Source: a virus. From it: a stretch of 64,000 nt of DNA. Numbering within the stretch: the stretch's first letter is position 1; each line of letters opens with the position of its first letter. The DNA lies in the IMG/VR virus record IMGVR_UViG_3300030099_007267, positions 1 to 64,000 of that record; one strand, given 5' to 3'. Shown one piece after another: positions 7,946-15,993 of this stretch. The notes beneath the pieces are model-generated. The model saw only the letters and a program-made list of their open reading frames with translations. It was not told the origin of the DNA and did no database searches. A program made the translations under genes and the position numbers.

Positions 7946-8187
7946 TGCCTCTGAAGAAAAGCCAGAAGTCCCTCAAAAAATGGACTAAGCAAAAGTGGAC
8001 TACGCCCAGCGGAAAGCCCTCTGGCAAAACCGGAGAGGTGTACGCTCCGAAACGTGCCATTGATCGACTCAAGTCAACCAAAGCTGGACGAAAGAAGCTC
8101 GCTGCTGCAAACCGTAAAAAACGCGCTGCCACCAAAAAAGGAAAACAGCACGCAAAACACGGACTGCATAAAGGAAAAAAGAGGTGA
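7945..8187 (+). CDS. 80-residue basic protein, DUF5872-like
   Basis: GTG start overlapping the previous TAG. The pattern S-L-K-K-W-T-K-Q-K-W ... SGKPSGKTGEVYAPKRAIDR ... KKRAATKKGKQHAKHG matches the small viral family I know as DUF5872 (W-x-K-Q-x-W, T-G-E-x-Y-x-P, T-x-K-K-x-x-A-T-K-K-G-K-Q). That family is shared by phages and large eukaryotic viruses and has no assigned function. Family name given from memory. Confidence 0.7.
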   Translation: MPLKKSQKSLKKWTKQKWTTPSGKPSGKTGEVYAPKRAIDRLKSTKAGRKKLAAANRKKRAATKKGKQHAKHGLHKGKKR

Positions 8188-8190
8188 ATT

Positions 8191-8463
8191 ATGCCAAAGA
8201 AAAAAAAGAGTGTTAGCCTTACGGTGGGTCGTGGTGAAAAGTCCAAGAAAGGAGGACTGACCGCCAAAGGTCGCAAGAAGTACAATCGAGCCACGGGTAG
8301 TAAATTAAAGGCTCCAGTAACAGGAAAAGTTAAACGAGGCTCAAAAGCAGCGAAAAGACGTGCCAGCTTCTGCGCCAGAATGAAGGGCAACAAAGGCCCT
8401 ATGAAGGACAAGAAGGGCAGACCAACGAGAAAGGCATTGGCTCTTCGTCGCTGGAAATGCTAA
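8191..8463 (+). CDS. 90-residue basic protein, DUF6321-like
   Basis: GAGGTG precedes ATG 8191. The core G-G-L-T-A-K-G-R-K-K-Y-N-R-A-T-G-S-x-L-K, then A-P-V-T, and A-A-K-R-R-A-S-F-C-A-R-M-K-G followed by A-L-R-R-W-K-C at the C-terminus, match the viral family I know as DUF6321. The two invariant-looking cysteines (SFCARM and the terminal WKC) could bind metal. It ends the basic-protein run; a terminator hairpin begins two bases after the stop. Confidence 0.7.
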   Translation: MPKKKKSVSLTVGRGEKSKKGGLTAKGRKKYNRATGSKLKAPVTGKVKRGSKAAKRRASFCARMKGNKGPMKDKKGRPTRKALALRRWKC

Positions 8464-8464
8464 A

Positions 8465-8493
8465 AGCCCTCACCTAATTAAAGATGAGGGCTT
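8465..8493. terminator. terminator hairpin between converging genes
   Basis: AGCCCTCA (8465-8472) pairs with TGAGGGCT (8485-8492). On the minus strand the hairpin is followed by TTTTA, so it mainly terminates the leftward operon; it may also slow rightward transcripts. Confidence 0.7.
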
Positions 8494-8516
8494 CGAGGGA
8501 CATCCGAGGGTGGATG

Positions 8517-8846
8517 TTAATAGTGTTTGTCCATGTGGTCTTCAAGAACATCCTTGTGTACTCTGTGGTATTCTCGACCATCAATTCCATACATCGAAGC
8601 GTTTTTGTCCGCGAACGATAGGTTTGCGATATCACTGTATACTTCATCGATCTTACCCCACACGTAAATGTCTTGGACCTTAAATCCGTCTACAATAATT
8701 TGTGTGATCTCATGATATTCTCTTCGATCCCATATTACATATTCAGGCTGTACTATGGCAACCACCTGATGTGGATTTACATAGATCCACTGACCATTTA
8801 ATTGGACGAGCTTGCTGAATAATCGCTCATTCATTCTTTTGTTCAT
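8517..8846 (-). CDS. unknown protein at the end of a leftward operon
   Basis: 109 residues, ATG preceded by AGGAGC. It contains several aromatic/valine strands (LNGQWIYVNPHQVVAIVQPE, IIVDGFKVQDIYVWGK) suggesting a mixed alpha/beta fold. No motif or membrane segment recognised. It starts eight bases after the MT-A70 gene and so is probably co-transcribed with the methyltransferase and helicase. Confidence 0.6.
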   Translation of the reverse strand: MNKRMNERLFSKLVQLNGQWIYVNPHQVVAIVQPEYVIWDRREYHEITQIIVDGFKVQDIYVWGKIDEVYSDIANLSFADKNASMYGIDGREYHRVHKDVLEDHMDKHY

Positions 8847-8854
8847 TTCTGCTC

Positions 8855-9475
8855 CTAAAATAAAGTGTACTGTTTTCGCTTGCGTTTTACCGGTATTTCC
8901 TGACCACCGACTTGATTACCTACACTGATCCATCCAGGTCTTGTGTTTCGAGCATACATCTCTAGGTATGGACCGTTTGAACGCTCCTCGATGTAGTCAT
9001 AAAATATCTCGGGCTTTTTGGAATGTCTACCTCGATCTGCAATAATGTAATCTTTGGTTGTGGTCAATCCCTTCTTGCATACACTCGTCTCCGTCTCCCT
9101 AGCATAGGCCACATCATAGATATGTCCCTTGCGAAAACGAGTAGCAAAAAGACAAAGCTCTGTGCAGCGCAAAGCATAGAGTGTGGGATTGCCGCTGTTC
9201 TTTATCCACGGAATAAATTGAATAGGCTCAAAGCCCATCTCCCTGCACAACTCCAGAGCATCCATAACACCCTTCGAATTGACTTTTGGAAATGCGTTCA
9301 TCGTCCACAGGTACAGATGAGCCTCCGGAGCAACCGGGTGTTGCTCCATCCAAGCTAAGCAAGTGTCAATAATCTGGTGTTGCTTCTGCGTTGGATAGTG
9401 AGCCTGAGCCGATAAGCCCTTCGATCCTCCAGAGCACATCTCCCAAGGGGGGTCAACTAGAACTGTTTTGATCAT
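8855..9475 (-). CDS. MT-A70-type adenine methyltransferase
   Basis: 206 residues. Residues 8-11 are DPPW, the catalytic motif IV of MT-A70 N6-adenine methyltransferases, within VLVDPPWEMC. Downstream are LYLWTMNAF and RPEIFYD-type segments of the S-adenosylmethionine fold (here KKPEIFYDYIEE). The ATG at 9475 overlaps the helicase stop by one base, so I use it rather than longer upstream frames. It probably methylates adenine in phage DNA, for example to block host restriction. A second MT-A70 gene lies at 30.6-31.2 kb; the two differ clearly. Confidence 0.8.
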   Translation of the reverse strand: MIKTVLVDPPWEMCSGGSKGLSAQAHYPTQKQHQIIDTCLAWMEQHPVAPEAHLYLWTMNAFPKVNSKGVMDALELCREMGFEPIQFIPWIKNSGNPTLYALRCTELCLFATRFRKGHIYDVAYARETETSVCKKGLTTTKDYIIADRGRHSKKPEIFYDYIEERSNGPYLEMYARNTRPGWISVGNQVGGQEIPVKRKRKQYTLF

Positions 9476-10959
9476 TAATTTTTCTCCATTACAAACAATA
9501 ATTGTTGTATTGCAAACTTTGGCTTTGGATACCGTATCTTGGGCAGGAAATAGTGTTGCTTCCTCTTCCGAGCAGTCTTGCTGGATTTGGCAAGGCCAAA
9601 CAATATCGTCAGTAGATCGTTGACGGTGCCCTTGTTGTACGTGTGGCATTGATCAAGTATCAGTTTGAACGATACCCTCACGTCTTCCGGAAGATACCTA
9701 GAACTCCACCGGACTTTTTCAATTGTCATTAATTGTTTTCTGGATGGTGTCCCGCCTCTCCAATGATCGTCAACCCATTTCTTTGGTGGAGCACAAATAC
9801 CTGACGATCGAAGAACAGATAGCAAACTCATTACATAGGAGTCCATCGCCTGAAAAGCAACCGCAGGAGGCATCTTGCGTATATAGTCCCTTTCCAACTC
9901 TTCTGGACAGAGCTTCACCAATTCATCCTCATATTCTTTCTCCTCCCTCGTCAGTACTTCCCCAAGCTTCTCAGGGTTGTTGAGACAATGGATGTTAAAT
10001 AGAGAGTGCGGATCAATGATGTACGCAACCTCTTTACCTGGATGACAACGCAGAACTCTTCCTACTTCCTGAACAAACCTTACACGCGCCCCAACAGGCC
10101 TTCTGAGGCACAACCAGCGCAACCAAGGCATGTCGACACCTTCTGCCAGCAAGGAGACGTGTACGAGGCATTTTAGGCCTCCTGTGCGCAACTCTTCAAT
10201 CAGGTCGTCTCTTTGCTGTCGTCTCATTTTCGAATGGATGGCAGCAGACTTGATACCATATCTATTAAGGTAACCAGCGTAGCTTTCAGCATCATCAATA
10301 TTCAAAGCCGACACAACGCCCGGTCCCTCCATCTGAGAGATTAAACGATGACAAACATCGTCAGCATCCGAAGACCCAGTACCATCCCAATGAACTAGCT
10401 CCCACGGTACAATTACTCCATCATTCAAAGCATCTGCCGCGCTGTATCTGTAAATCACTTCGTCCCACAAAGTCAGTGACTCGCGGTCGTCTGACCTGTA
10501 TGGAGTGGCCGTAAAGCCAATAGCACACGCTGGATTTAGGTCTTCCCAAGAGTACTTAAAATGTTCCCCCTCCGTCCCGTGAACTTCATCACCAATCAGC
10601 ATAGCACACTTAATACTCTTCGCGATTGTCGGGGTTGAAACGAAAGTCGTGACTACGACTTTTTTGGTCGTGTCCTTTTGATCCGAATAATACACCCCAA
10701 CATTCTCCGCACCACAACGCACAGCGATAGTCTTTGATAGTTGACGAATTAAGTTCTGCCTAGGAGCTACGACAACGATCTTGTGGTCGGGTCGTAACTT
10801 CTTCAGGCCCTGAAACACTAACTCAGCCAAAAGCACAGATTTTCCGGCTCCCATAATCGCTGAGATGATTGGTTTTTTACCAGCCTTTAAAGCGTCAATG
10901 GCAACAGGGAGTGCTTCCTGCTGCCATCTTCGCGGTTTCCAAGGGGCATTATCCCACAT
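9475..10959 (-). CDS. superfamily 2 DNA/RNA helicase
   Basis: 494 residues. Motif I is MGAGKS (residues 36-41), motif II DEVH (124-127), motif III TATP near 151, and motif VI QEVGRVLR in the second RecA-like domain; RRWQQEAL near the N-terminus is a Q-motif-like element. This is the DEAD/DEAH-type arrangement of phage helicases such as UvsW-like branch-migration enzymes. The C-terminal 130 residues carry no known domain. Coupled to the methyltransferase downstream. Likely role: remodelling replication or recombination intermediates. Confidence 0.88.
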   Translation of the reverse strand: MWDNAPWKPRRWQQEALPVAIDALKAGKKPIISAIMGAGKSVLLAELVFQGLKKLRPDHKIVVVAPRQNLIRQLSKTIAVRCGAENVGVYYSDQKDTTKKVVVTTFVSTPTIAKSIKCAMLIGDEVHGTEGEHFKYSWEDLNPACAIGFTATPYRSDDRESLTLWDEVIYRYSAADALNDGVIVPWELVHWDGTGSSDADDVCHRLISQMEGPGVVSALNIDDAESYAGYLNRYGIKSAAIHSKMRRQQRDDLIEELRTGGLKCLVHVSLLAEGVDMPWLRWLCLRRPVGARVRFVQEVGRVLRCHPGKEVAYIIDPHSLFNIHCLNNPEKLGEVLTREEKEYEDELVKLCPEELERDYIRKMPPAVAFQAMDSYVMSLLSVLRSSGICAPPKKWVDDHWRGGTPSRKQLMTIEKVRWSSRYLPEDVRVSFKLILDQCHTYNKGTVNDLLTILFGLAKSSKTARKRKQHYFLPKIRYPKPKFAIQQLLFVMEKN

Positions 10960-11230
10960 TGCAAGCCTCCGATATTATGTTGTCTATTATCCGTTCAACG
11001 TGGTGCAACAAAACTTGATGCAATACTTTTTTTTGATGATCAACCAACTGATCGATCTTGATCTGAAAATGATACCCTTGATGCAAAATGATGATGTGGC
11101 CATTGTCGTAGATTAAAAAATCTCCTTCGCTGTTCATCACCTCGACAAACAATTCATCTTCATCGTCGCACTCTCTAATTCCTTCGATCAAATGATCGAA
11201 TATATTGCTATCAATCTTTATTTTGGACAC
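10949..11230 (-). CDS. unknown acidic/His-rich protein
   Basis: 93 residues overlapping the helicase start by 11 bases. The N-terminal half is acidic (ECDDEDELFVEVMNSEGDF); the C-terminal half is His-rich (HQKKVLHQVLLHHVERI) and helical. No known motif. Its place between an RHH regulator and a helicase suggests a small accessory protein of that operon. Confidence 0.55.
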   Translation of the reverse strand: MSKIKIDSNIFDHLIEGIRECDDEDELFVEVMNSEGDFLIYDNGHIIILHQGYHFQIKIDQLVDHQKKVLHQVLLHHVERIIDNIISEACNVG

Positions 11231-11235
11231 GTCGT

Positions 11236-11622
11236 TTACTCCGGTACAATTATCTCAAATCGAGAAGCGCTCATTAGCAGATGTTCGATGACAGCGGTCT
11301 TCGAAACACCTCCTCTCGCGGCTAAGTCTTCTAACTTAAATCTAGCATCTTCAGACAGTTTAAACGACTGCAATTTTTTTCCGCTCCCCCTTTTGGGGCT
11401 GAGCGTTTTGTTCTTCATCTTCAGTAAAATAGTATATAATTGTTTGGCCTCTTCTGGACTAAGATCATAATATCTATTGCCCTTGACAAATGCAGTCTGT
11501 ACCAAAGACAGTTCAAAGGCGATCTCCGCTTTAGCAATTTCAAGATCGTGACACGCCAAAGATCGTCTCCATTTTTCCGCAATTTTTTTAGCTTTAATTA
11601 TTATTTTATTTTCATCGTTCAT
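11236..11622 (-). CDS. ribbon-helix-helix-type regulator
   Basis: 128 residues. The last 45 residues (LQSFKLSEDARFKLEDLAAR, then GGVSKTAVIEHLL) fit a CopG/Arc ribbon-helix-helix domain: a short strand, a helix, a G-x-S turn and a second helix. The N-terminal 75 residues are helical and may oligomerise. As first gene of the leftward operon, next to divergent promoters, it is a good candidate for regulating both directions. Confidence 0.6.
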   Translation of the reverse strand: MNDENKIIIKAKKIAEKWRRSLACHDLEIAKAEIAFELSLVQTAFVKGNRYYDLSPEEAKQLYTILLKMKNKTLSPKRGSGKKLQSFKLSEDARFKLEDLAARGGVSKTAVIEHLLMSASRFEIIVPE

Positions 11623-11640
11623 CTTTTTACTCCTTTTTTC

Positions 11641-11669
11641 TTGTACAAATAGTACATACCATATACAAT
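11641..11669 (+). promoter_or_regulatory. promoter for the primase-helicase gene
   Basis: TTGTAC, 17-base spacer, TACAAT. The -10 box lies 6 bases before ATCAACTAAC, placing the probable start of transcription on its first A. The same stretch read leftward contains TTGACA and TGGTATGTA, so a divergent promoter for the 8.5-11.6 kb operon probably overlaps it. Confidence 0.65.
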
Positions 11670-11675
11670 AATCCC

Positions 11676-11685
11676 ATCAACTAAC
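11676..11685 (+). promoter_or_regulatory. 5'-leader motif ATCAACTAAC, copy 1
   Basis: Ten bases, ending 20 bases before the primase-helicase ATG, identical to leader copies at 24096, 26899, 27901 and 28529. The message also has AAGAGG 5-10 bases before its start. The exact complement GTTAGTTGAT occurs at the 3' end of this same gene's transcript. Confidence 0.65.
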
Positions 11686-11705
11686 AACTGTCAAGAGGAA
11701 AAATT

Positions 11706-14591
11706 ATGACACAAAAAACTCACTGGATCCAAGAAGTGAAAAGTCGGTATTCGTTGGAGAGTATCGCTTATCAGCTTGGAATGAAAACAACCGGACGTAA
11801 CGCCTTTGGGCCGTGTCCCTCCTGCAATGCACAGAAGAGAGGAGATCACGACAAAAGAGCACCGTTAGCTTTTTTTGTCCCCTTGGGTAGCAAGGAAGCC
11901 AGATGGCAATGCTTCTCTTGCGGAGACAAAGGAGATATGATCGATCTCGTTTCTTACAAGTTCAATGGAGTAAAGGGTAGCCAAGTTGGCGACTGGACTG
12001 AGATAAAAAACTTCTTCAAAACCCACGAGTTCACCGATATTCGAGTGATCGACAAACCAAAATCCAAGATTCCAAAAAAGGATCTGAAGAGACTTTGGTC
12101 AGAGGGAGTGGTCGGAAACCCTATCGACGGAACCGCTCGTATCGACGTACAACAATTCTTTAAAGATCGAGGACTAAATCATTACTACATTGATGAAGGC
12201 TACATATTTGATATAAACTTTCCCTTTCAAGAACTGGAGAAAGTTATTACATCATCCGGAAAGCCTATGCCCTTTTGGCCTGCTGGATGGGCGTACAGCT
12301 ATCCTATTGCAATTCCTTTGTTCGATGCCAATGGTACCTTCTGTTCTTTTCAGGGTCGCGCCATCCGAAAGCAAGAAGGTAAGCCCAAGACAATGTGCCC
12401 GGCCGGGTTCTCGATGGATGGGTTGTTCTTCGCCAATACAACGATGCGACAATTCCTACTGAAGGAATACAACAGCAATCGCTTTTGGATTGTTGAAGGA
12501 GAGATGGACTTTCTAGCGATCACCTCCAAGCAAGCCAATGAGCCAGTGATGGGCATAAAAAATGGGTCGTTCAGTGCGTTCGATCACATCGCCTTCCCAG
12601 CAGGGGCCGAAGTCATCATTGCTACTCACAACGACACTGCCGGAAACGAATATGCAAAGAAAATTGCTGTTCGGATCGCTCCACACAAACCTAAGCGCAT
12701 CTTGCTTCAGGATGGAGATATCAACGATTTCATTAAGGACGGTAACACCTTTCAAGACTTGGTTGGGAAAATACAAGATTACCCAGACTACGACAGCGTT
12801 TCGGGAGAGATGGCGATAAGAATTATGAAAGATCAATTCTTTCGTATGGAAAATGCCAAACGTGCCGAACGTCAGAACTTGATGGATGATTTGATCGATC
12901 AAACAGAAGCGATCACAGCGGCGTTCAAGACCAACAGAGAAGAAGCTACGAAGATATTTACACGCATCAAAAACCTTCACGGTTGTGGAGCTATTGCCAG
13001 TAAAATGCTACAAGGTATCAACAGCCGCCTTCAATCCTATGAATCAGCCGCAGCGGATACTCTCTTGAATACTCCCACAGAAATAGCCACAGTTCAAGGC
13101 CCAGACCCAAGCGTAGAACTGCTTCGTAAGCCCATTCGAGCCAAAGGTCAGATCGTTGGGTACGGTGCGCCTCTTGCACTAGAAGCCAACATCCAACGCA
13201 TCCTGACAAACGATAGACGTTGGGCTGGACGGCTTCGATACAATAAAATGAAAGGCGAAGTCGAGGTCGACGAAGAGTCCCTGAAGGCAATCCACGTAAC
13301 AGAATTTATGATTTGGTTGCAGGAGAATTACGAAGGACTTCGACTTGACCCCTCTGCGGTTGGACGAGTAATGAACCAAATGGCAGAACGAAACTACGCC
13401 TACCATCCTGTCCAAGAAATCCTCACCGACTGGTGGAAAAACGTTGACCTCAGCGAAGCTCCAGACCACGCTCGACCAGAACATCTATTTACATATTACT
13501 TTCGAGCCGAGAGCAAGGTCGACGAAAAGAAGATTGCAAAAGGTGGTATCAATCAGAAGTTGCTCAATGAAGCCTACGGACGTATCTTCTGTCGTGGCTT
13601 CGTTGCTCGTCAGTTTTTTCCTGACTGCATCAGACGAGGAAAGTTTGACTACACCCCAATCGTCATTTCCCCTGCACAAGGTATCGGAAAAGGTAAGGCG
13701 CTTGAATCACTCGCAATCGAGCCTGAGTTCTTCCACCGTGGTAATCCAAACATAGACAAGAAGGACACCGAGATTATGCTCTCTGGGTGCTCTGTCTTTG
13801 AGTTTGAGGAGTGCGTCACGTTTATCGAGAACCCCTTCACGAAAGTGAAGATGTTCCTGACAAAGTCATCGTTCAAACTTCGAAAACCATACGGAAAAGG
13901 CATGGAAGATATACCAGCCAGCGTTGTTTATGTCGGGTCAACCAACGAAGAAAGCCTTGACTTTCTGGGTGACCCCACAGGTTCTCGACGTTTTATGTCT
14001 ATGATTGTTGGGGTCGGTGGTGATCTACGAGTCGAGGAACTGAGACGCGATCTGAAATATATCTACGCCAGAGCTATGCACTCCTTCTACGGTACAGGTG
14101 AGTACGCAAATACTCAATATCATCCAGAAGACAATCCAGAAGGCGTTGGACTTCCCAAAGGGTTTAACCTTGATTGTCGCAAAACAGGAAACAACAAAGC
14201 TTACCTAGAGATGCTTCCAAACGGCAAACAGTATCTCGAATGGCAAACCAGATCAAACGCTCGCTTTGCTGCAATGGATCCCTGGATACCATACGTTTCA
14301 GATTACTGCGAGGAGGTTTGGAAAGATTACCACCGAGCAAAAAGAGCAATGTTGGCTGACGCTGAAAAATTACTCTTCATCAGCGTTAAGACCCTTCTGG
14401 ACAATGTCCTGAAAATACCAGCAATGAAACAGGACCGGAAAGCATCTAAGAGAGTCGGAGAGGTGTTGATACAGGTAGGACTTAAACCTTCTGGGCAAAA
14501 GTGGCACGGTAAGAAGAAGGTCGCTGTCTGGAAAATACCAATGGGATTATTTAAAGAACCAACCCTTGACGAACTAAGCAAAGGAAGATAA
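11706..14591 (+). CDS. primase-helicase (CHC2 zinc finger, Toprim, VirE-type helicase)
   Basis: 961 residues. A CHC2-like zinc finger uses Cys37, 40, 69 and 72 (CPSC...CFSC). A Toprim domain follows with VEGEMDF (Glu264) and a THNDTAGNEYA segment. Residues about 480-900 resemble the virulence-associated E helicase family: Walker A-like PAQGIGKGK (656-664), acidic FEFEEC, and GSTNEESLDFLGDPTGSRRF. The Walker Lys662 is followed by Gly instead of Ser/Thr, which is atypical. It would synthesise primers and unwind the fork in phage replication. No DNA polymerase is in the window, so it may use the host enzyme or one encoded elsewhere. Own promoter upstream and terminator downstream. Confidence 0.85.
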   Translation: MTQKTHWIQEVKSRYSLESIAYQLGMKTTGRNAFGPCPSCNAQKRGDHDKRAPLAFFVPLGSKEARWQCFSCGDKGDMIDLVSYKFNGVKGSQVGDWTEIKNFFKTHEFTDIRVIDKPKSKIPKKDLKRLWSEGVVGNPIDGTARIDVQQFFKDRGLNHYYIDEGYIFDINFPFQELEKVITSSGKPMPFWPAGWAYSYPIAIPLFDANGTFCSFQGRAIRKQEGKPKTMCPAGFSMDGLFFANTTMRQFLLKEYNSNRFWIVEGEMDFLAITSKQANEPVMGIKNGSFSAFDHIAFPAGAEVIIATHNDTAGNEYAKKIAVRIAPHKPKRILLQDGDINDFIKDGNTFQDLVGKIQDYPDYDSVSGEMAIRIMKDQFFRMENAKRAERQNLMDDLIDQTEAITAAFKTNREEATKIFTRIKNLHGCGAIASKMLQGINSRLQSYESAAADTLLNTPTEIATVQGPDPSVELLRKPIRAKGQIVGYGAPLALEANIQRILTNDRRWAGRLRYNKMKGEVEVDEESLKAIHVTEFMIWLQENYEGLRLDPSAVGRVMNQMAERNYAYHPVQEILTDWWKNVDLSEAPDHARPEHLFTYYFRAESKVDEKKIAKGGINQKLLNEAYGRIFCRGFVARQFFPDCIRRGKFDYTPIVISPAQGIGKGKALESLAIEPEFFHRGNPNIDKKDTEIMLSGCSVFEFEECVTFIENPFTKVKMFLTKSSFKLRKPYGKGMEDIPASVVYVGSTNEESLDFLGDPTGSRRFMSMIVGVGGDLRVEELRRDLKYIYARAMHSFYGTGEYANTQYHPEDNPEGVGLPKGFNLDCRKTGNNKAYLEMLPNGKQYLEWQTRSNARFAAMDPWIPYVSDYCEEVWKDYHRAKRAMLADAEKLLFISVKTLLDNVLKIPAMKQDRKASKRVGEVLIQVGLKPSGQKWHGKKKVAVWKIPMGLFKEPTLDELSKGR

Positions 14592-14620
14592 TAATTAGTG
14601 TGCTGCCATTTTTGGAAGTC

Positions 14621-14630
14621 GTTAGTTGAT
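14621..14630 (+). promoter_or_regulatory. GTTAGTTGAT, complement of the leader motif
   Basis: Exact reverse complement of ATCAACTAAC, located in the 3' untranslated region of the primase-helicase transcript, 6 bases before the terminator stem. Read on the minus strand it follows CCCTCTCAGGAGG, as the copy at 28.53 kb does, so it may be a remnant of a leftward leader. Confidence 0.5.
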
Positions 14631-14636
14631 ATGAAG

Positions 14637-14663
14637 CCCTCTCACCTCCTGAGAGGGTTTTTT
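14637..14663 (+). terminator. rho-independent terminator after the primase-helicase
   Basis: CCCTCTCA (14637-14644), CCTCC loop, TGAGAGGG (14650-14657), then TTTTTT. The loop contains CACCTCC, complementary to the GGAGGTG ribosome sites used in the 24-25 kb cluster. No gene is visible in the next 200 bases. Confidence 0.9.
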
Positions 14664-14865
14664 ATATTTTTAGGTCGATACTTGGATGGCAGTCGCAAGG
14701 ATCGCAATCGCAAACAGGGCAGACCTGACACGAGTAAACCATTACTGCCATCAATGCCCACAAACTTCCAATGAACAAAAACAAACCAATCACGCTGCAC
14801 CTATATTGCTGATCCCAATTAACTTAAATAAACTGCCAAAGCAACATTCAACACAAGGAGACGAT

Positions 14866-14955
14866 ATGTTGTTTCTAATTACGTTGCTGGCCTGTGGTGC
14901 TTGCTCAGAAAAAAAGGACACTTCAGAAGACACAGCTACTGAACTTCCCGAATAA
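14866..14955 (+). CDS. 29-residue lipoprotein
   Basis: AAGGAG seven bases before ATG 14866. The peptide MLFLITLLACGACSEKKDTS has a signal sequence ending in a lipobox (L-L-A-C-G), so Cys10 would be the lipidated N-terminus, followed by a 19-residue acidic tail. Such tiny lipoproteins can be outer spanins (Rz1-like), exclusion proteins or decoys. It stands alone and its 3' end overlaps the leftward operon end by 20 bases. Confidence 0.6.
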   Translation: MLFLITLLACGACSEKKDTSEDTATELPE

Positions 14956-15109
14956 TTACTGTGCCCTCTCGGCACACAAACTTCTCTCCGTCTTCTATTC
15001 CGATGAAGATAAGAAATCCCCGCTTGACCCCACGGTATCGTACTATGCGCACCGTGGGGTCGTCGCTCCAACAGATGGCGTACTTTTCGTCGACAACCAA
15101 ATCAATCAT
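14936..15109 (-). CDS. 57-residue unknown protein
   Basis: ATGA overlap with the upstream gene. Sequence starts MIDLVVDEKYAICWSDDPTV and continues with beta-like strands (RIVRYRGVKRGFLIFIG) to IIREVQ. It reads as a compact beta domain (barrel-like) of unknown role. Last gene of the leftward operon and convergent with the lipoprotein. Confidence 0.55.
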   Translation of the reverse strand: MIDLVVDEKYAICWSDDPTVRIVRYRGVKRGFLIFIGIEDGEKFVCREGTVIIREVQ

Positions 15110-15378
15110 TGTACCGATGTTTCAAATTCTGAAGGCATCTCTTCTGTTGGATCATCATCAGTATGACGAATTACCTCGATGGAAAAGATGAGCGTCATCT
15201 CTTCTTCTCCATCTGAATCACTTACTATAATCTTTTGACCATCTGAAAATCGATCAAACGCCTTCTCTGGAATAGCTTGCCACACGGCTTTGCCGTACTT
15301 CAATGCCGCCTCGATGCGAGTTCCAGCAGGGATCACTAGAGTTGCACCCTTCTCAGTCTTGACTATTTTCTTATCCAT
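15106..15378 (-). CDS. unknown small protein
   Basis: 90 residues from ATG 15378; a GTG four codons upstream is an alternative. Sequence MDKKIVKTEKGATLVIPAGT ... WQAIPEKAFDRFSDGQKIIV suggests a mixed fold with an acidic tail (HTDDDPTEEMPSE). No motif recognised. Overlaps both neighbours, as is usual in this operon. Confidence 0.5.
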   Translation of the reverse strand: MDKKIVKTEKGATLVIPAGTRIEAALKYGKAVWQAIPEKAFDRFSDGQKIIVSDSDGEEEMTLIFSIEVIRHTDDDPTEEMPSEFETSVQ

Positions 15379-15557
15379 AAAACCATCCACGCCATCAAAA
15401 AACGTCTCCAGAAGGTTAGACGGATCGGCTCACTGGCCGAACGAGATCGATGACGTATTCGTTTTAACTCGTGATCTGTAATAAATAAACACTCTTGCTC
15501 ATTTTTATCATTAATAACTCGGACAACATTGTACATATCTACTTTTGTTATTCTCAT
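15363..15557 (-). CDS. 64-residue basic protein with hydrophobic C-terminus
   Basis: GGAGGGG lies before ATG 15557, which overlaps the upstream stop as ATGA. The N-terminal half (MRITKVDMYNVVRVINDKNE) is soluble; the C-terminus (FWRRFLMAWMVLWIRK) is a short hydrophobic, Trp-rich segment with basic ends that could insert in a membrane. Function unknown. Confidence 0.5.
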   Translation of the reverse strand: MRITKVDMYNVVRVINDKNEQECLFITDHELKRIRHRSRSASEPIRLTFWRRFLMAWMVLWIRK

Positions 15558-15796
15558 TTCTTTCCCCTCCACAACACAGGATGCTCTTCCACCGCCTGGT
15601 ATACAATCGTTCTAGGCGGTACACCGAGAAGACGAGCAAGACTGCCGCATATCAACAGCACCGTGTCCAGACTAGGCTCTTCTCCATTGCGCCACCGTTT
15701 GATACTCCCTTTCGAAAGGCCAACTCTGCGATTTAACCACGACTGAGTCTTGCCCATCTCATTAAGCTTAAATACTAACCACTCTCCAAAATTCAT
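15554..15796 (-). CDS. XRE-type helix-turn-helix regulator
   Basis: 80 residues, GGAGGATATAAA before ATG. The order FGEWLVFKLNEMGKTQSWLN, then R-R-V-G-L-S-K-G-S-I-K-R-W-R-N-G-E-x-P-S-L-D-T-V is the five-helix XRE/Cro DNA-binding pattern. One of four proteins of this class in the window. Small size suggests a Cro-like repressor or operon autoregulator. Confidence 0.75.
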   Translation of the reverse strand: MNFGEWLVFKLNEMGKTQSWLNRRVGLSKGSIKRWRNGEEPSLDTVLLICGSLARLLGVPPRTIVYQAVEEHPVLWRGKK

Positions 15797-15993
15797 TTTA
15801 TATCCTCCATCTGTACAATCTCTATGTACCGATCATCGTAACAAACACACGTTGAACTGTCAGCCATATCGTGCTTGTACGGTATGCAGTACTCAGTGCA
15901 AAGAGGACGGTTGATCTCCATCTTGAAGTAATCCCACAACAAGATGAAGATCATCGTCAGCACCGAAATGATTCCAGTTAACGTTACACGCAT
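15793..15993 (-). CDS. single-span membrane protein with Cys-rich tail
   Basis: 66 residues. One N-terminal transmembrane segment (residues 3-21), then a soluble tail with four cysteines (PLCTEYCIP ... TCVCYDD), probably periplasmic. It overlaps both adjacent regulators. No family recognised; membrane topology is clear, function is not. Confidence 0.55.
   Translation of the reverse strand: MRVTLTGIISVLTMIFILLWDYFKMEINRPLCTEYCIPYKHDMADSSTCVCYDDRYIEIVQMEDIK

Noticed and set aside
14686-14865. Frame extending the 29-residue lipoprotein upstream
   Set aside because: The lipobox needs the signal peptide at the N-terminus, and AAGGAG precedes the inner ATG.
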